A stretch of 36,335 bases of DNA from Fulvivirga imtechensis AK7 (GTDB taxonomy: Bacteria > Bacteroidota > Bacteroidia > Cytophagales > Cyclobacteriaceae), in the NCBI RefSeq assembly GCF_000331535.1, contig NZ_AMZN01000036.1, positions 1 through 36,335 on the forward strand. The letters are read 5' to 3'. Shown in pieces: positions 1 to 8,275 of this stretch (position 1 is the first letter of the stretch; each line of letters starts with the position of its first letter). The position numbers and the translations under genes were made by a program. The notes under the pieces were generated by a model that saw nothing but the letters and a program-made list of their open reading frames with translations, did not search any database and had not been told where the DNA came from.

Positions 1-351
1 GATTGTGGCTTGCAGCTTGTAGCTTGTGTTAGTTTCATAGCCAGGAAAGCTTTACTAGTCCTTACAGGCTTAGTAAAGTAGCGTAATACTCACGACTCCA
101 TTTTGCCTACTGCCGATTGAGTTAATCGTTATGCGTTAATCGTTAATGGTTATTCGTTAATTGTTTGACGATTGATATTGCTTACAGCTATCCGTGCTTC
201 CCACTTCGGTCTTCTGACTTCCGGCTTTTTTGGGTTACTTCCTTGCATAGAAAGCTTTACTAGTCCTTACAGGCTGAGTAAAGCAGCATTTTTGTAACTC
301 AATACTCATGACTAAATACTCAGGAAGCTTGCGGCCCTCGATGTTTGCCAG
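1..351. other. Intergenic region with duplicated hairpin
   Basis: No convincing gene is seen here. The stretch is rich in short AT-biased word repeats such as repeated gttaatcgt near 118-160. It also carries a 38-bp direct repeat (45-82 and 250-287, two mismatches) that can form a hairpin. The right copy lies about 65 bp beyond the stop codon of polX. Confidence 0.6.
250..287 (-). terminator. Hairpin repeat, possible polX terminator
   Basis: GCTTTACT at 254-261 pairs with AGTAAAGC at 277-284. Read on the minus strand the stem is followed by a short TTTCT run, so it could end polX transcription. A near copy lies at 45-82, where one outer base pair is lost. The U tract is weak and the duplication could equally be a small repeat family, so the terminator role is only a guess. 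Confidence 0.3.
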
Positions 352-2097
352 CTATGCAAAGCTCAATTTCTTTTTTGAGGTAAGCTTTTCTATTTCATAC
401 CATGGTTTGGTATTGAGAATATTATCTGCAGTGCACCAGGCACGCCTGGCTATATCTACACCCAATGACATGAAAGAGCAGTCGTTATATTTATGGCTGT
501 CTGTGTTGATCACGAGGTTTACTCCCGCTTTTCTGGCTTCGCTGGCTAATTCATCATTCAGATCCAGTCTGTCAGGTTGTCCGTTGATCTCAAGAGCTGT
601 ACTTGTAGCAGCGGCTGCCTTTATAAGAGCGGCAATGTCGACAGGGTAAGGTTCACGCTTGCCTATGAGCCGGCCGGTAGGATGACCAATGCAGTTTACA
701 TATGGATTTTCACATGCTTTGACCAGACGGTCGGTATTATTGCGGCTGAAGCCGGAATGGATAGACGCCACCACCCAATCGAGCTGCAACAACACCTCAT
801 CGGCCAGGTCGAGCGAGCCATCAGCCAGAATATCTACTTCTGCACCTGCTTTCAGAAAATCATTTCCTAACTTGTGGTTGATAACCTTCACTGCTTCGAT
901 CTGTTCCAGAAACTCCTTATCCTCCATGCCTCTTGCTATCCTGGATGATTTGGTGTGGTCGGTGACCGCAATGTAATCGTACGAAAAATTCTTCTTGACA
1001 AAGTCCACCAACTCATCCATCGTCTGGAGGCCATCGGACCAGTCAGAGTGCATATGTAGGTCTCCTTTAATATCCCGGAGTTCCACCAATTTTGGGATCT
1101 TACCTTTTAATGCCAGTTCTATTTCTCCATTATCCTCCCTCATCTCCGGTGGAATGTACTGCATTCCCAATTGGCTGTAGAGCTCCTCTTCGGTTTTGCC
1201 GGCTATACGTTTATGATTATGAATATTAAAAATACCATATTCACTTATCTTGTAACCTTTATCTCTCGCTATTCCACGCAGGTGTATATTATGATCTTTT
1301 GAGCCCGTAAAGTATTGAAGCGCTGCCCCCCATTCCGATTCGTCAACCATTCGCAGGTCTGCCTGTTTAGCATTTTCCTTCATGATTATACTCACGCGGG
1401 TGTCGCCCTTTGCCAGCACTTTCTGTGCTAATTTTGAGTCTGTAAAAACTGCGATAACCTTTTTCCGGTCTTTTATATTTACCGCGGCAAGTATATCCAG
1501 ATCACCGATGGTTTCTTTTTTCCTGCGTAAACTACCTGCAAGCTCCACCCGTTTCACTTCAGGCAGCGCCTTCAGCAATGTCAGAAGCTTCTCACTAACT
1601 TCAAGCGCATCACACAGGAGCATCCTTTCCTCAACGTGCTTGTGTAGTTTCAGGCCGCGAAGCATATTTTCTACCTTTTTGGGACCAAAGCCCTTAAGCT
1701 GACCTATGCGGCCATCTTCCAGCGCTTTTACAACCTCCTCTTTTGTTTCAATATGCAGGTCCTGATGCAACCGCTTTAATGACTGCGGTCCAAAGCCACT
1801 GATATCGATCAATTCCATCAACCCATGTGGAACGATCTTTATGAGGTTTTCAAACCGGGTAACTGTGCCTGTGCTGGTAAATTCCCTGATATCCTTCTCA
1901 AGGCTCTCGCCTACTCCCGGGATATCCCTGACTGTACCATCTTTCAGGTAAACGGAAATATCGCCAGGTAACCCTTTAATAGCCTGAGAAGCCTTCATGT
2001 AAGCTATGGCCTTGAAAAGATTTTCTCCTCCAAGGTACCGGTACATCGATCCAAGATCATGGAGGATAGCAGCCAGTTGTTTGTTATGATCGGTCAT
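352..2097 (-). CDS. polX: DNA polymerase X family protein with PHP domain
   Basis: This is a full-length bacterial PolX (581 aa), a gap-filling repair polymerase fused to a PHP nuclease domain. Residues 1-150 hold the helix-hairpin-helix region, including DIPGVGESL and LKGFGPKKVE. The polymerase core has GSLRRKKETIGDLDIL at about 188-203, with the paired aspartates at 199 and 201 and a third carboxylate at about 247 (QADLRM). The PHP domain starts near 345 with GDLHMHSDWSDG, then VTDHT, SIHSG, IGHPTGR and NTDSH, which are the metal-binding histidines and aspartates of the family. All key residues look intact. It is transcribed alone and divergently from the hydrolase-like gene. Function in base excision repair is family knowledge. 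Confidence 0.95.
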   Translation of the reverse strand: MTDHNKQLAAILHDLGSMYRYLGGENLFKAIAYMKASQAIKGLPGDISVYLKDGTVRDIPGVGESLEKDIREFTSTGTVTRFENLIKIVPHGLMELIDISGFGPQSLKRLHQDLHIETKEEVVKALEDGRIGQLKGFGPKKVENMLRGLKLHKHVEERMLLCDALEVSEKLLTLLKALPEVKRVELAGSLRRKKETIGDLDILAAVNIKDRKKVIAVFTDSKLAQKVLAKGDTRVSIIMKENAKQADLRMVDESEWGAALQYFTGSKDHNIHLRGIARDKGYKISEYGIFNIHNHKRIAGKTEEELYSQLGMQYIPPEMREDNGEIELALKGKIPKLVELRDIKGDLHMHSDWSDGLQTMDELVDFVKKNFSYDYIAVTDHTKSSRIARGMEDKEFLEQIEAVKVINHKLGNDFLKAGAEVDILADGSLDLADEVLLQLDWVVASIHSGFSRNNTDRLVKACENPYVNCIGHPTGRLIGKREPYPVDIAALIKAAAATSTALEINGQPDRLDLNDELASEARKAGVNLVINTDSHKYNDCSFMSLGVDIARRAWCTADNILNTKPWYEIEKLTSKKKLSFA

Positions 2098-2365
2098 AAT
2101 GGTAAAGTCTTAAAATCCTTCATGCCTGGTTATCAGGAAAGTATGATCCAATTAAACACCATACATCAGCATCATCAACGATACATATCATTGGGAGTTC
2201 AAACAATCGTCATTGAAACACCTGCCTCTATACCAATATTTTTACAATTACAAACAACATGTATAACCACTGACCCGATGCTGGCGGGCATAAAGCTGCA
2301 GCCGGGCGGGATTGACCAATAAAGACAACCTAAAACTTATTTGTAAAACATTAAATCGTTCAGAC

Positions 2366-3034
2366 ATGTATCGACCATTAAACCCACAGTTGGAATATGC
2401 CTTTCCTGAAGGTGAGCTGAAGATCCCCGAAAAACCTTCTGCACTGATTATCCTCTGCCTCGGAGATGGAGACAGCAGGTTCTGTCCCCGGATGCATTTC
2501 ATTACTCAACACCTGCAGAGAAGAGGGTTTGCAACCTTTATTTTCGACATGCTTTCAAGGGAAGAAAGCAAAATTTATAGCTTTAACCCTGAGCTGGCAG
2601 CACAAAAGCTGGTCAGGGTGACCCAATCGCTGGCGAAATTTCATGACCTGAAACATCTGCCCGTTGGCTACTTTGGTACAAGTAATGGCACAGCCGTGGC
2701 GTTGACGGCCGCGTCTGTACTCAAGACAAAAGTCAGCACGGTAATTTCATGCAGCGGAGCCCCTGCTTTAGCTATAGACCATCTTCATCTGATCAATATT
2801 CCGGTACTTCTTCTTGCCGGACAGTATAACTCTCCTGTGGTAACAGCCAACCGGCAGACCCTGCACAATTTGTCGGGATCTAAAAACCTGGCTGTAATAT
2901 TACCCGGGGTTAGCGACTTGTTCGCGGAGGGAAAAACTCTTGAGCAGGTAACCGACATTTCTGGAGACTGGTTTTCAAAGAACCTGCCGGTGAAGAAAGC
3001 CGCAAAACACCGAAGACTTAAATTACCGGCATAG
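2366..3034 (+). CDS. Dienelactone hydrolase-like alpha/beta protein, likely degenerate active site
   Basis: The protein is 222 aa from the ATG at 2366. A TTG at 2312 in the same frame would add 18 residues, but the ATG gives the more usual N terminus. The fold is the alpha/beta hydrolase type found next to or fused with COG1926 phosphoribosyltransferases. The nucleophile elbow GTSNG with Ser at about 106 is present. In the places where the family normally has the acid (GGxDEPV) and the histidine (PGATHLF), this protein has AGQYNSPV and PGVSDLF, so Asp and His seem replaced. The phosphoribosyltransferase lies two genes downstream on the same strand, which supports the family assignment. It may be a non-catalytic member or use a different mechanism. 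Confidence 0.75.
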   Translation: MYRPLNPQLEYAFPEGELKIPEKPSALIILCLGDGDSRFCPRMHFITQHLQRRGFATFIFDMLSREESKIYSFNPELAAQKLVRVTQSLAKFHDLKHLPVGYFGTSNGTAVALTAASVLKTKVSTVISCSGAPALAIDHLHLINIPVLLLAGQYNSPVVTANRQTLHNLSGSKNLAVILPGVSDLFAEGKTLEQVTDISGDWFSKNLPVKKAAKHRRLKLPA

Positions 3035-3108
3035 CTATCGGCAAAATGGCTTGGGACAATTAAATTTATTAGTCCAATGGACCTTTGAAAGTCATCTTTT
3101 ACTGACGA

Positions 3109-3127
3109 CCATCGTCATTTACGATGG
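3109..3127. repeat. Short perfect inverted repeat
   Basis: CCATCGT (3109-3115) and ACGATGG (3121-3127) form a 7-bp stem with a 5-base loop, between the hydrolase-like gene and the DUF892-like gene. There is no following T tract, so it is not a classic terminator. It could be an operator or mRNA hairpin. Confidence 0.35.
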
Positions 3128-3187
3128 CCCGGGATACATGTAAAATTGTCATAACGAAATAATCTTTTAAAGCATTTGGCTAAAACT

Positions 3188-3721
3188 ATGGAAAAATTAC
3201 CCCACACAAAGGTCCTGTTGCTGGAGTTAATCCATTCCATGCATGGCGCAGAGAAGGAGTTATGTGAAACACTACCTAAACTTAAAGACAGCGTACTTGC
3301 GCTTGACCTCAGAGAGTTTATCGAGAAAGAAGCTGCTGAAAAGAAGAAGCAACAAGGGCAGCTTGAGATCGTCTTTGCACTTCTGAGGGAAGAACCCTCC
3401 CGGATCTATGATGATGTGGTTCATTATCTAAGTCAGGCTAAAGATCACCTGACAGAGAAATATGGCAGAAATGAAGTATCAGACTCGTTGATGATCGTAT
3501 TTAACCATGCCATCAGTATTTACCTGATCAATATGCATCAGAAAGCTATAAGTTATTCTTCTGTGCTTGGTTACAATGAGATCACGCGTATTTTGAAAAG
3601 GTCGTTACATGTTGAAATGGAGATGAAAGAAAAACTACGCATGTTGGAATGGTCACATATACACCTGGAAAGGATGGAAAGTGGTACCAATCTGGATCGA
3701 AATATTATTACTTTAAACTAA
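3188..3721 (+). CDS. DUF892 (YciE/YciF)-like helical protein
   Basis: The protein is 177 aa from the ATG at 3188 (an upstream TTG at 3176 is less likely). It is almost entirely helical and acidic/basic in alternation. The N terminus reads LLLELIHSMHGAEKELCETL, which resembles the opening of the DUF892 ferritin-like family (L..L..lysaEkql...L). The usual repeated glutamates for a di-iron site are not obvious, so metal binding cannot be claimed. It sits between the hydrolase-like gene and the phosphoribosyltransferase with only 6 bp before the latter's ATG, suggesting co-transcription. Stress-linked function is inferred from family and neighbours only. Confidence 0.6.
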   Translation: MEKLPHTKVLLLELIHSMHGAEKELCETLPKLKDSVLALDLREFIEKEAAEKKKQQGQLEIVFALLREEPSRIYDDVVHYLSQAKDHLTEKYGRNEVSDSLMIVFNHAISIYLINMHQKAISYSSVLGYNEITRILKRSLHVEMEMKEKLRMLEWSHIHLERMESGTNLDRNIITLN

Positions 3722-3727
3722 CCGGTG

Positions 3728-4378
3728 ATGTTCAAAGACAGAAAAGATGCTGGAGTGCAACTGGCAAAAGCGCTCGGCAAATACGAAGGTCAAAATGTAC
3801 TCATCCTTGGCATTCCCAGAGGTGGCGTTGAGACGGCATATTATGTAGCCAAACATCTGAATGCAGAAATGTCTGTGGTAGTAACCAGGAAACTGGGGTA
3901 TCCTTACAATCCGGAGGCAGCATTTGGGGCCATAGCAGAGGATGGTAGCGTGTATATTTCAGATGCGGGCAAACAAATGCTTGCAGATAAGGAGATTAAT
4001 GAAGTAATGGAGCGGGAAAAAGCTGAGGTGCAGCGCAGACTACTGAAGCTCAGACAGGGTCGACCCCTACCTAAAATACAAGGCAGGACAGTGATCATAG
4101 TCGATGATGGTATTGCCACAGGAGCTACCTTGTTTGCTACCATAGAACTATGCAGACATAAAAAAGCAGCCAAAATAGTGGTGGCAGCCCCAATATCAGA
4201 TGAGAGGATGAAAAGCATCCTGCACAGAAAGGCAGATGACGTTGTGATCCTTGAAACACCACCGTTTTACAGGGCAGTATCACAAGGTTACAGAGATTTC
4301 AGCACCGTTTCAGATCAGCAGGCCCTGGAATATCTTGACAAATGGGAAAAAGAATATGAGGAAGAGTTTTTGAATTGA
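3728..4378 (+). CDS. Phosphoribosyltransferase (COG1926 type)
   Basis: The product is 216 aa from ATG 3728; the GTG at 3725 is directly adjacent and less likely. The PRPP-binding loop VIIVDDGIATGAT is at about 120-133, and IPRGGVETAYYVA near residue 29 is the conserved N-terminal signature of this predicted phosphoribosyltransferase group. The nucleobase substrate is not known for the group. In many bacteria the family is adjacent or fused to a dienelactone hydrolase-like domain, as here. It converges with the APH-like gene, leaving 27 bp between stops. A PRPP synthetase homologue lies nearby on the opposite strand, so PRPP could link the two units. Confidence 0.85.
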   Translation: MFKDRKDAGVQLAKALGKYEGQNVLILGIPRGGVETAYYVAKHLNAEMSVVVTRKLGYPYNPEAAFGAIAEDGSVYISDAGKQMLADKEINEVMEREKAEVQRRLLKLRQGRPLPKIQGRTVIIVDDGIATGATLFATIELCRHKKAAKIVVAAPISDERMKSILHRKADDVVILETPPFYRAVSQGYRDFSTVSDQQALEYLDKWEKEYEEEFLN

Positions 4379-4405
4379 CGTTTGTTCATTTACGAGTTAT
4401 TGAAA

Positions 4406-5443
4406 TCACCTATTGACGAGTTTACGGCAGCAGTCCACCGCCATTTGCAGGTAAGTTTCACAGATATTCCGCCACTTTGGTTCCTCTTTCTTGTACTTTT
4501 TTTCAAGCAGATGGTGTATAGCCAGCCAGGCACGTAAAAATGCTCTTTTCGCTTTGTAAAATGTAATCAGCTCCTCAGGAACTTTATCCTCACTTTTCCA
4601 TTCATAGGTATTAAGGAATAGCCGCCCTACGGAAGGTTCACCAAGAAGCTCGCACTCCAACATTAGAAAGGATAATTCTTCTGCCACATCCATTATTCTC
4701 AAACTCCAATCGAACTCAACCCTGTCGATAATTACCGGTTGTGGCGCCAGGCAAATGTGTTCGGGTCTAAGATCTCCATGACATTCGATGATCCTTTCCT
4801 CAGCAATTCTTTGGTCAAAAAGATCGGACCGGTGCATGATAAAATGAATAAGGTCGGTGGTTATGCTCAGCACTTGTGAGCGCTCCAGAGCAAACTTTTT
4901 TTGAAGGAGTTCCTCACTATTTAATTCAATTCTTTTGATAAGCCTCTGTCTGAAGTCTGAGGGAGTGAATGTAAACGAGTTTGATGTGTGGTAAAAATCC
5001 ACAAGTTTTCTGGCTGCACGCAGTACCGATTCACGATCAGACGTTCCTTCTTTTATGACTACATCCAGCATGTATTCTTCAGGTAGGCGCTTCATCTTCA
5101 CCAGCCAGTCCACTGCTTCTCCTTCCCCGTCCAGTTGCAATGCCCCCCGGTAAACCCTTAAAGGAATGACCCCCAGATAGGTATCTCCCGCCAAAGGTTG
5201 GTTAATACTGGCCTCTTCCATGCAGTACCGATAGCGTGACTCCAATTTCCGAAAATCCAGGAAGTCATAACGCACTGGTTTTTTCAACTTATAAACATAC
5301 CCATCGGTAAGAAATACCCACGACATATGGGTCTCAATAGCCTCTACTGCAGATGTTCCCGGATAGGTTTCTCTCCGCCTCAGAAAATTCACCTTAGCAT
5401 CCAGAGAATAAGTGGTCTCGCTCAGGGTTTTTATCTTACTCAT
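4406..5443 (-). CDS. Aminoglycoside phosphotransferase-like kinase (COG2187)
   Basis: The 345-aa product belongs to the APH/choline kinase-like fold. HGDLRPEH at 222-229 is the catalytic loop, and IIDRVEFD at 238-245 supplies the metal-binding acid. An N-terminal stretch around FLTDGYVYKLKKPVRYDFLD contains the expected ATP-binding lysines. COG2187 proteins are not aminoglycoside resistance enzymes by default and their substrate is generally unknown. The gene starts 9 bp after the PRPP synthetase paralogue on the same strand, so the two almost certainly form an operon, which hints at a phosphorylated small-molecule or sugar substrate. Confidence 0.8.
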   Translation of the reverse strand: MSKIKTLSETTYSLDAKVNFLRRRETYPGTSAVEAIETHMSWVFLTDGYVYKLKKPVRYDFLDFRKLESRYRYCMEEASINQPLAGDTYLGVIPLRVYRGALQLDGEGEAVDWLVKMKRLPEEYMLDVVIKEGTSDRESVLRAARKLVDFYHTSNSFTFTPSDFRQRLIKRIELNSEELLQKKFALERSQVLSITTDLIHFIMHRSDLFDQRIAEERIIECHGDLRPEHICLAPQPVIIDRVEFDWSLRIMDVAEELSFLMLECELLGEPSVGRLFLNTYEWKSEDKVPEELITFYKAKRAFLRAWLAIHHLLEKKYKKEEPKWRNICETYLQMAVDCCRKLVNR

Positions 5444-5452
5444 TGCTAAAAT

Positions 5453-6427
5453 TTAATCAATATCCATTAAAGAAACCAATGAACCCCCGGAATTTAGTCT
5501 CCTGACCACTTCCGCCAACATAGGTCCTATATCCAGTATAACCAGTTTTTGCCTATTTAAAGTTTCACTTAGCCGGTCATGACACATGCTGTTTGTAACA
5601 ATGATCTTCTTCACAGCTTTCTCCTGAAATATTTCATCTGCCTTACCCACGAACGCTCCGTGCGTAGCTACAGCGTACACTGCCTGCGCCCCAAGCCTGT
5701 CACACGCAACCGCTGCCCTGACCATTGTCGTTCCCGTACTGATCAGATCGTCCATAATAATCACCGATTTTCCCTTCACATCTCCAACTACAGATTCACC
5801 GCTTACTACCCCTTTGCTCCTTTTTTTCTCCATGAAAGCAAAATCTATATCAGCTTGCATCACCCCGGACAGCCTTTCTCTGAATTGCTCTGCCCTTTTT
5901 AAGCCACCAAAATCCGGAGACATTACAACTATCCGGTCATTAGGAGTAAAAATGCTCTTAAAGTAATCTGCAAATAAATGACGGGCCTCAATGTGCTCTG
6001 TTTTACAACGGAAAGCGTTCTGGTAGGCCTGCAAATTGTGGACATCAACGGTAACGACCCTGTCAACCCCTACAGCCTCAAAAAGCATAGCTACATAGCG
6101 CATGGTAACGGGATCACGGGCCTTTGTTCTCCTGTCTTTTCTGGTGTAGCAAAGGTATGGAACAACTGCAGTTACGTTTTTTGCCCCACAGTCTTTAACC
6201 GTAGCTATAAAAAACAGCAACTTGCACAGTTTGTCGTTCACAGTTTGGGTGGCATCACCATAAAGCGAATGAACCACATATACATCTTCATCCCTAACGC
6301 TTACCAATGGACGGAGTTTGTGCTCTCCATCCTCAAAATTCCGTTCCTCCAACACATCAGGAATGATGGAAAGAGAATCCGTAATTTTTTCACCCAGGTG
6401 GCCGCTATCTAACGAAAACAAACGCAT
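5453..6427 (-). CDS. prs: Ribose-phosphate pyrophosphokinase paralogue
   Basis: The 324-aa protein resembles PRPP synthetase, which makes PRPP from ribose 5-phosphate and ATP. The PRPP loop SVIIMDDLISTGTTM is at about 221-235 and the ATP-region signature VVTVDVHNLQ with the conserved His is at about 124-133. YTRKDRRTKARDP at about 94-106 matches the YxRKDRK...R motif. Several signatures deviate from housekeeping Prs: RNFEDGE in place of the usual RxFpDGE, and DVHNLQAYQNAF in place of DLHxxQIQGFF. I therefore read it as an accessory paralogue, with the canonical prs elsewhere. It heads an operon with the APH-like kinase and is divergent from the GreA-like gene. Confidence 0.85.
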   Translation of the reverse strand: MRLFSLDSGHLGEKITDSLSIIPDVLEERNFEDGEHKLRPLVSVRDEDVYVVHSLYGDATQTVNDKLCKLLFFIATVKDCGAKNVTAVVPYLCYTRKDRRTKARDPVTMRYVAMLFEAVGVDRVVTVDVHNLQAYQNAFRCKTEHIEARHLFADYFKSIFTPNDRIVVMSPDFGGLKRAEQFRERLSGVMQADIDFAFMEKKRSKGVVSGESVVGDVKGKSVIIMDDLISTGTTMVRAAVACDRLGAQAVYAVATHGAFVGKADEIFQEKAVKKIIVTNSMCHDRLSETLNRQKLVILDIGPMLAEVVRRLNSGGSLVSLMDID

Positions 6428-6562
6428 AACTACATTTTTACGATATCTAAACTAGCCCGCAAACCGGTTTTAAATGATAACAAAGATCATCTTCCAATAA
6501 GACTTTGGTTATTTCAAAACCCGGTAAACAGTAGCATTTTGGATCATATAAAATAACCGACT

Positions 6563-7048
6563 ATGGGAACTAAAGTTTTAACAACAAGCCATACAGCGTT
6601 GAAAAAGAAAATGCTCGAGGCCGGAATAAAGAAGCATCAAAGCGTCATTGACGATTTCAACCAGAGCATCAAATCTATGCTGGCCAGCGAAGGTATCGTG
6701 AATGAGGAAGAAATGGACCTGTCGCAGCAGGGATTCAATACAGAAATCGTTCAAAGGGTCAATAACCTGGCCGATCAGTTAGAATTTGCCAACGAAGAAA
6801 TGAAGCTGCTTTTCGACATGCAACCCACCATTGAATATGTACATAATACCGTGCAGCCTGGCAGTGTTGTTGTCACCGATAAGGACATCTTCTTCGTATC
6901 TGTTAGTATCGAACGATTCGAAGTAGAAGGCCTGAGTGTATTCGGTTTATCTACAGAATCGCCTATCTATCAGGAAATGAAAGGACTGAAAAAAGGCGAT
7001 GTTTTTTCTTACAAAAAAACACGTTATAAGATCAGTGACGTATTTTAA
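6563..7048 (+). CDS. GreA/GreB-like transcription factor family protein
   Basis: The protein is 161 aa. The N-terminal half (to about residue 85) is helical and likely coiled coil, like the Gre secondary-channel finger. The C-terminal part, beginning around VQPGSVVVTDKDIFFVSVSI and including FGLSTESPIYQEMKGLKKGD, matches the GreA/B C-terminal FKBP-like fold (SP...a..g...GD). Bacteroidota encode many such short Gre-like proteins, often misnamed as 3-oxoacyl-ACP synthase. The finger-tip acidic pair cannot be placed confidently, so cleavage activity is not asserted. It is monocistronic and divergent from the prs paralogue. Confidence 0.65.
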   Translation: MGTKVLTTSHTALKKKMLEAGIKKHQSVIDDFNQSIKSMLASEGIVNEEEMDLSQQGFNTEIVQRVNNLADQLEFANEEMKLLFDMQPTIEYVHNTVQPGSVVVTDKDIFFVSVSIERFEVEGLSVFGLSTESPIYQEMKGLKKGDVFSYKKTRYKISDVF

Positions 7049-7132
7049 CATGAATACAGCCTGAAAAAAATGCCACCGGCTGGACAAGAGGAGCTTACAG
7101 CAATAGTATGCATCCGAAACAAGTGGTGTCTT

Positions 7133-7666
7133 CTACCTTTCTGTCCATGATATCTGACCGTTGTATTTCAGGTTCATCGCTTGCATTACCGCTTCGGATA
7201 TTTCAGTAAACAGCCTGTTATTCTGCAGTTCGCTTGTAAATGCCGAGCGCAGGAAACGGTCAAGTTCCATAAACTCTTCAGCTCTGGAAGAAGAGGAAAG
7301 CGCTTTTCGAAATTTTTTGTAGTACTTAAATCTGATCTTGGTCTGCACACATCGGTTTTCCAGTAGCTCCTCGTAAAGCTCGAACTTATCTTTTTCCTTT
7401 AATTCATTGATATTACTTTTTTGAAATACAATAATTTGAAGGGACTCCACCTCTGAGATTTTCATAGCATCACAATATTGTTGATAGACAGACCAAAATG
7501 CCATCTTTTCCGACTCGTTAAGTTGCATATGTAACATCACTGTCTTCCGATGCTCAGCCCCCCATAGTTCGTAGATGATCTCAACCGAATCTTTAGGTAC
7601 CTGTGCATGACTGACCATAGATACCAAAAAGAGGCAGCATGCTATAGTTATTTTTAGATTTTTCAT
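7133..7666 (-). CDS. Exported CpxP/Spy-like helical protein, paralogue A
   Basis: I chose the ATG at 7666, because the signal peptide KITIACCLFLVSMVSHAQ follows directly; the longer frame from 7717 adds low-complexity sequence. The mature part is about 155 residues and fully helical. The pattern LHMQLNESEKMAFWSVYQQY and the later YYKKFRKALS are typical of a widespread Bacteroidota exported family with an FWPxY-like motif, loosely related to Spy/CpxP chaperones. No enzymatic motif is seen. It is clearly homologous to the product of 8276-8797 (shared LHMQL, MAFW.VY, ELKE.DK, LLEN.CV, EISE). A periplasmic role is inferred from the signal peptide. Confidence 0.7.
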   Translation of the reverse strand: MKNLKITIACCLFLVSMVSHAQVPKDSVEIIYELWGAEHRKTVMLHMQLNESEKMAFWSVYQQYCDAMKISEVESLQIIVFQKSNINELKEKDKFELYEELLENRCVQTKIRFKYYKKFRKALSSSSRAEEFMELDRFLRSAFTSELQNNRLFTEISEAVMQAMNLKYNGQISWTER

Positions 7667-7798
7667 TGTGTATGTATTTAGTATTGAGATATTAGTCTTG
7701 AGTATTGAGATTGTCAATCGTTACTCAACGCTCACGACTAGTCGTGACTTCCCCTTTTCAGCATCGCTGATTACCAGGTTCAAGTTAGCTTCTTTGTT

Positions 7799-7821
7799 AA
7801 CATCTGTGAATGACAGATGTT
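7799..7821. repeat. 9-bp inverted repeat
   Basis: AACATCTGT and ACAGATGTT are separated by 5 bases. It lies about 130 bp upstream of the paralogue A start. No T run follows on either strand, so it may be an operator or simply a repeat remnant. Confidence 0.35.
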
Positions 7822-8057
7822 ACGAACTGGAAGGACTTTGATCAAATCTTGCCGGTGTTAAAATAATTATGCGAAGGAAAGGCGCTGATGATGGTCAAAA
7901 CACTCGTGATTCCTCTAAGCATACTAATCTGAAGTATGACGAGAAGGCCAAAAAATTATAGTCAAGCAGATAGGAATTTCACCCCCAACCTATCACAGAA
8001 ACAAATGACGGTCTCCCGTTATACGACCCTTGTTATACAATCTCAGATATCTAACTG

Positions 8058-8088
8058 GTGTCTCTAAGAAAACGCCAATGTTTGCGTT
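8058..8088 (-). mobile_element. Truncated TANNTA element, 31-bp end
   Basis: These 31 bases match the right end (reverse complement) of the complete element at 17945-18088 with one mismatch, starting GTGTCTCTAAGAAAAC. The match stops where a different repeat (8081-8143) begins. No target duplication is preserved. Confidence 0.7.
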
Positions 8089-8143
8089 GCCTGGAACAAA
8101 AATAACTGCAACTTATACGGTACAGTACACTTAACTCAACACT
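8081..8143 (+). repeat. 63-bp direct repeat, copy 1
   Basis: This segment is identical to 13501-13563 except for two adjacent differences (ggtac versus gacac). It contains tgcgttgcctggaac and ends ttaactcaacact. Its origin is unknown. The second copy supplies the stop codon of the gene at 13551-14006. Confidence 0.85.
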
Positions 8144-8146
8144 GGA

Positions 8147-8275
8147 AAGGATTCTTCGTGCCTCCCCAAGGCAAGTTCTGGACAGACCGAAAGACTTAAA
8201 AAGGTTTTTTTAGATCTGTTTTCAGATTACGCATACAATTAATCTGTTGCTATGCCGAACTGACGTCTTATTATA
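8147..8275. repeat. Partial copy of the gtgcctcccc repeat
   Basis: The core gattcttcgtgcctcccc is shared with 10390-10407, with looser similarity continuing to about 10535. A small hairpin (GTGCCT...AGGCAAG) is common to both. The similarity runs into the 3' end of the gene at 8276-8797. Confidence 0.5.

Larger units (their letters stand above)
7667..8275. other. Intergenic, repeat-derived
   Basis: This 609-bp stretch between the two paralogues has no supported gene. It contains a 16-bp perfect palindrome at 7732-7747 (core CACGACTAGTCGTG), a 9-bp stem hairpin at 7799-7821 (AACATCTGT/ACAGATGTT), a truncated copy of the TANNTA element at 8058-8088, a 63-bp repeat at 8081-8143, and part of another repeat family from about 8147. 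Confidence 0.6.

Noticed and set aside
308-1702. Several plus-strand open frames over polX
   Set aside because: They are antisense shadows of an intact conserved gene.
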